DNA from: Calonectria ilicicola
Taxonomy: Eukaryota > Ascomycota > Sordariomycetes > Hypocreales > Nectriaceae
NCBI GenBank assembly: GCA_020809705.1
Contig: CP085828.1
Location: 1,922,001 to 1,986,000 of the forward strand
DNA length: 64,000 bases
Reading direction: 5' to 3'
Shown here: positions 59,801-64,000 of the stretch, piece after piece
How the letters are laid out: every line of letters starts with the position of its first letter
Numbering within the stretch: position 1 is the stretch's first letter
Program-made: the position numbers and the translations under genes
The notes under the pieces: generated by a model
What the model was told of the DNA's origin: nothing
Database searches by the model: none
What the model saw: only the letters and a program-made list of their open reading frames with translations

Positions 59801-62800
59801 GCAAGAGGTGTGCACATGCGAGGCTCTGAAGGTGGTACAACCCGGGGTGATGGAGGGGGAGTAGAGACTAGTAGCAGACCATAAGCCCCTGGTAGGGTGT
59901 GATGTACTCGAACCGTACATGGCAATGTGGTGCCCATTTACAAAGAGGTCACTGCACAGCAGCTTCATCTCGTCTCGGAGGGAGGTGATAGATTCGGAGG
60001 ACTGGAGCGAGCGGTGATCCTTGCCGTGCATCTGGTCCCGGCTCTTTGGGTTGGGCATCCCTATGGCATGCTAACCCATGCCATCAGGCTAACCCGACAT
60101 CGCTTCTCAAGCTGAGACTTGCCGGTATGACAAAGACCGTATTGCGAAGGCCGCCATGGATTGAGATGCCCAGAGTGGACTCGCCATTGGAAGCCTCGAT
60201 GGGCAAGGTATCCACGCCAGCCGACCCGCCCAGAGCATGCATACGCTGGCGCTGCTGCTGAGGCACCGGCTCCCGGCGTTAATTCCCCAATGCATGGGAG
60301 CGGCTTTTGCCTCTTCCTGTCTGGGTCCGAGATGCGAGTGGAGGATGGGCCCGTTGACGAGAAAAGGGTTTGGTTTGGTTGGGTGAGAGTGGGCGTCAAC
60401 AAGCGAAGAGTTGTCACGCAGGCGATCCTTCACCGGTCGAGACCTGCCGTCGGGGGTTTTTGCTGGCGCCCTTGATGCTCTGCCGAATGCCCAAGGGTCT
60501 TGGCACGTGCAGCCTGACCATGGCCGTCACACCCTCCTGTAGACGCATCGGTCAGCATGTCTCTCCGTACCTGCCTAGAGGTACTCTAGTACTCCGCTAC
60601 CCGCCTGCGTGTATGTATTGTACCTGAACAGTAGGTACGCAGTCACAGGGCAAGACATGACCCTTGCGGGGAGAAGTGCCAGTGGGGGTAGCGGGGCAGT
60701 GGACCCAAGGTTTCAGGGCCTTGGCACGCAAAGGCGGACGACAGATGCAGACCATCCATCAGTGTATCGGTGGATCTGTGAGCTATGCACGTATTGCGGA
60801 TTAGCTTCGTCCTGCCAAGTGTCGCCCCTACTGTTGCCGGGGTTGACACGTGCCAGGCAGGTTCTATGAATGCTTCTACATCACCATCATGCTATCTGTT
60901 GCAATGCCGAGATGTCGTCGGAGAGGGTTGTGGGAAATCCCGGAGGAAATCCACCAACCGCTTGGGGCCGGGTGTGGGAAGATGTGGGAGGATGGGTGAC
61001 TGGCACACCATATTGGTGATCTGGGAGGTGACAGTCGGGGCCTTTGAAACGGGCCGGGCTAGGCGCATAAAGTAAATCCCAAAGCCTGTGTCTACTGGCG
61101 AGGTACCTGTCTAAATGGGATCACTACCTGAGCTGCACTTCACGAGGTGACTGGTAAGAAATTTTTTAGATGTCCTGCTTGGCTTGACTTGCCATGCATG
61201 CTGAATCCACACCAGTCCACAAGACATGTTTGCCTATCCCGTCATCAAGAGCAAGCCACGTCCTTCCCACAAGCCCCGCGGGGCACAGCATTAGGCTGAT
61301 GCAACACTGATCTCCCCTCAGGTCGTCGAAATGTGAGTATCCATGACGCGCAAATCTCCGCTGACGTGCGTCTGGCCCAATTGTTGGTTCGCAGCTAATT
61401 CTTGCCAACCCACTGGAGGAGACCTTGACCGAGATTTCAGGAGGGTGATCATGAGAAGACAACAACCGCCACCCTTTCAGATATCCCAACCAACAGCAGC
61501 TGGCCACGGAAAGACATACCGGAATTATACAGACCGATGACACAAGCGAAGTGGTCTATGCTGCGGCAAAGAGGGTATCGTGAGCTCGCTTGTCGAATAA
61601 CAGGGGTTGTACGGCACTGTTTCTCGATCATGAGGGACCCTGGGGGGTTGGAGAACGATACGATCACCCCATGATTGATCTCTTAAGGTCTTTTATTTTT
61701 GCCCAGATGACATGGTGGCTTGGGACTTCGAAAGCCTCGACTGCCAAACTGGCTAGATCAAACGGTAACTGCCGGTCGCCAATATTCACCACTACTGAGT
61801 GGCTCTGAGCTGCGCGATGCCACCTTGATTAACGGCCAGAGTTAGATCTGACTCCACAATTCATCGCCACTGATTTAGGCTGGCGGCTTTGGGCACAAAA
61901 TACCAGATCAACTCCTTTTCCCAGTTTGTTAGCGTGCAGATAAACAAAACGAGAAACTCGTCATAAATCACAAAACCGGGGGAATCAGGCCCGATTGAGA
62001 GAGACATGGGATCCATGCTTTCAAGCAATTTAGATGCTAAAATTACATTGAGCAGAGAAAAAAATAAATCAAGCTAAAAGTGTTTCGTTACATTTTTCTT
62101 TCTTTTTTTTTTTTGCCAGGCTTCGTGTTGGAACCTGGGTGCCAAGCTTGAAAGTGCTGGGCAGCTTCGTGATTCAGGGGCAAAAACTGCAACATGTCGA
62201 TTTTAAGGCCTCCATTGACCCCCAGACCTGGCAGAAACTAAGACAAACTCATACTTCTCAACGTGTGTTCCACGTTGAGCGTGACGGCCGTTTACACACA
62301 CAACGATTAAGACGAATGTAAACTTCATGAGAATACCCCGAGCGTCTGATCTTGAGAACAAGTTCGCAGCCACCCCGTAACCTTCTGGCTGGGGAAAGGT
62401 AACGAGAGGTGACTCCAATGCCAAATCTGTGTCACACCAGCCAAGAACGTGGATGGAGCAGGCATTGGACTTTGACCAGGTGAATCGGTTCAGGGCAACT
62501 GACGGCGGCCCGGCCATCTCACTCAAGTTGATGACCTCATTAAATTTCGATCGGGGAGAACCAGCCTTCTGCATTTATTCGCTTCTCACTTCCATATTAG
62601 GCCCTTGTCAAACCGGGATCTCTAGGTCTGCTGCTGTACCAAAATAACCCATAATAAACCCCCAGACCGAGGACCGTCTCTGTCGCAACCCGCTCTTCTC
62701 CGCGGGAGGTTGCTTGCACTCGACGGGGAAGCTTGCAATTTCTTCCTTGCGTCGGCGGCAAGATTGACGACGAGGATAGGATAAAAGCAGTGGTACGTGG

Positions 62801-64000
62801 CGATGTCTGGGGGAGCACGACGTGGAGTCTCGACTCGGGCCGGTAACCAATGAAGTAGACTTGGCCAGGTAGCCATGGGCGCCTTAGACATCCGTTGAGC
62901 ATAAACTAGACTATTGAAACAACCTCTATGCCGCCCCGCGCTCTTCGTCTCGTTTGAGCCAGTCCACTTGAATTGAACAGGCCAGCATAGCACATGGCAT
63001 TTAACGGCGTCCGTAATTCACAGCTGTACTGATTTTGGGGATATTACGGATCAACAAGTAGAGCATCTCGACTCCATATTAAGTACCAGAATGGCTTTTT
63101 TTTTTACGTGTTTAATAACCTACTCGCAGCAGGTGCCCAGTCACGCTCGACGGACATCCGCTTCCTGGGTGGCCGGAAAGACATTTATTTGTGTTACATG
63201 TATTTGCCGCTAGAACTGAGACAAATGCAAGCAGCCGCGGACTAGCCCAGGTGGTGGTTGTCTCGCCTCCACGCTTTTAGGGATCAACCCGGTTTGCCAT
63301 TGATATAAACAAGCCACGATGATGATTCCACTGCCAATGGCGAGCGGACGGCAGGGCGGATCGATGCTGACTCCAAGAAGGCCAAAACAACACGTAATAA
63401 GGGACTTGGGCGAAAGATAAGCGTGCGGTTCCAGAACTCTTGGCAGCGGGCAAGGGAAATTTCTACAGATGCTTGGGACTAAAGGGTCAGGTTTGCGCCA
63501 CGCATCACCCAGACATGCGGTGACGTCGTAGCTACGAACTTACAGGCATCCCGTGGCATGGCTGGACAAGCAATTGAATCTAGAAAGATGGAAATCGCTT
63601 GATGGGCGAGGCGGCGAGGTGCTTGGAAATGGAGGGCTGGGAAAATGCAAACGACCGTCTGACAAGGCACTAGCATAGGACTCTCTCTACTCTGACAAAG
63701 CGAGGCCTTTAACATGTTGCCGGCCGCTGATGGCCCATGGCGACGCGGGTTCCCAAGACAAACGGCAACGGGTTGATGCTCGGTGTAAGTGATGCGAAGC
63801 TCAAGCCAGTCAATGGACCGGTCACGAGGCGGTCGACCAAAGTGCCGGGTGGCGCATTCGGCCCGCTGGACTTGATAGGATAGGCCGGGGAGAGGCGAGG
63901 GGGGGGTTGGCGGGGACACGATGAGATGACGAAGCGCACATGGAGATGTGTGGGTGAGAATGAGCAAACAAGGGAGCCGGTTCCATTATCGTGATTGTTC
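56871..64000. other. 7-kb region without supportable genes
   Basis: Open frames of 60-170 codons on both strands lack recognisable domains and overlap one another. A nested palindrome, TTGATCGATCAATTGATCA, occurs at 57252-57270 between a possible TATA box and the tentative spliced fragment. A tRNA-like stretch at about 59485-59625 was examined and rejected. T-rich tracts occur at 62095-62114 and 63096-63105. Intact genes may lie beyond the right edge. Confidence 0.45.

Noticed and set aside
1..64000. Search for CRISPR arrays, bacterial operons, phage or biosynthetic clusters
   Set aside because: No regularly spaced repeats, Shine-Dalgarno-led operons, or polyketide/peptide synthetase motifs; the window is eukaryotic with spliced genes.

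Overview
The window is nuclear DNA of a filamentous ascomycete, most likely a sordariomycete and plausibly Hypocreales. The evidence is short spliceosomal introns (about 47-112 nt) with GT...AG ends and CTAAC/CTGAC-like branch sites, and a set of fungal orthologues: END3, CreA/CRE1, a VIB-1/XprG-type Ndt80 factor, TIM21, GLO3, and a HPPK-DHPS folate enzyme. Species cannot be fixed from the sequence. Twelve protein genes can be supported, with about 13.6 kb of coding sequence (roughly 21% of the window). That is sparse for this group. Most long open frames outside these genes look like chance or antisense shadows.

Layout. 0-7 kb: END3 (+), an FSP1/AIF-like FAD oxidoreductase (-), acyl-CoA-binding protein (+), and a Cys-rich, Ser/Thr-rich GPI-anchored wall protein (-). 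7-10.4 kb: a long pyrimidine/purine-tract intergenic region. 10.4-11.8 kb: a BTB-bromodomain fusion protein (-) whose acetyl-lysine-anchoring Asn is a Trp. 11.8-19.1 kb: a gene desert with an AT-rich island. 19.1-20.6 kb: a Rad51-family paralogue (-). 20.6-28.0 kb: another desert, ending in a promoter with CreA-type sites. 28.0-29.3 kb: cre1/creA (+). 29.3-40.3 kb: an 11-kb desert with a second AT-rich island. 40.3-48.0 kb: the compact, gene-dense part, with TIM21 (-) and GLO3 (+) divergent from 382 bp, a nitronate monooxygenase ending in a peroxisomal AKL (-), and FOL1 (+). 48.0-51.9 kb: a repeat-rich convergent intergenic region. 51.9-53.4 kb: the VIB-1-like Ndt80 transcription factor (-). 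53.4-64 kb: mostly non-coding, with two tentative spliced gene fragments at 55.5-55.8 and 56.3-56.9 kb.

How the genes relate. Most are housekeeping: endocytosis and vesicle traffic (END3, GLO3), mitochondrial import (TIM21), folate synthesis (FOL1), lipid carriage (ACBP), and recombination (Rad51 paralogue). The two regulators, CreA and the VIB-1-like factor, lie about 23 kb apart. Both belong to families controlling carbon/nitrogen starvation and secreted hydrolase expression. No multi-gene biosynthetic, defence or mobile-element system could be demonstrated. The best leads are the atypical BTB-bromodomain protein, the CreA/VIB-1 linkage, the two AT-rich islands, and the unassigned spliced fragments near 55-57 kb.
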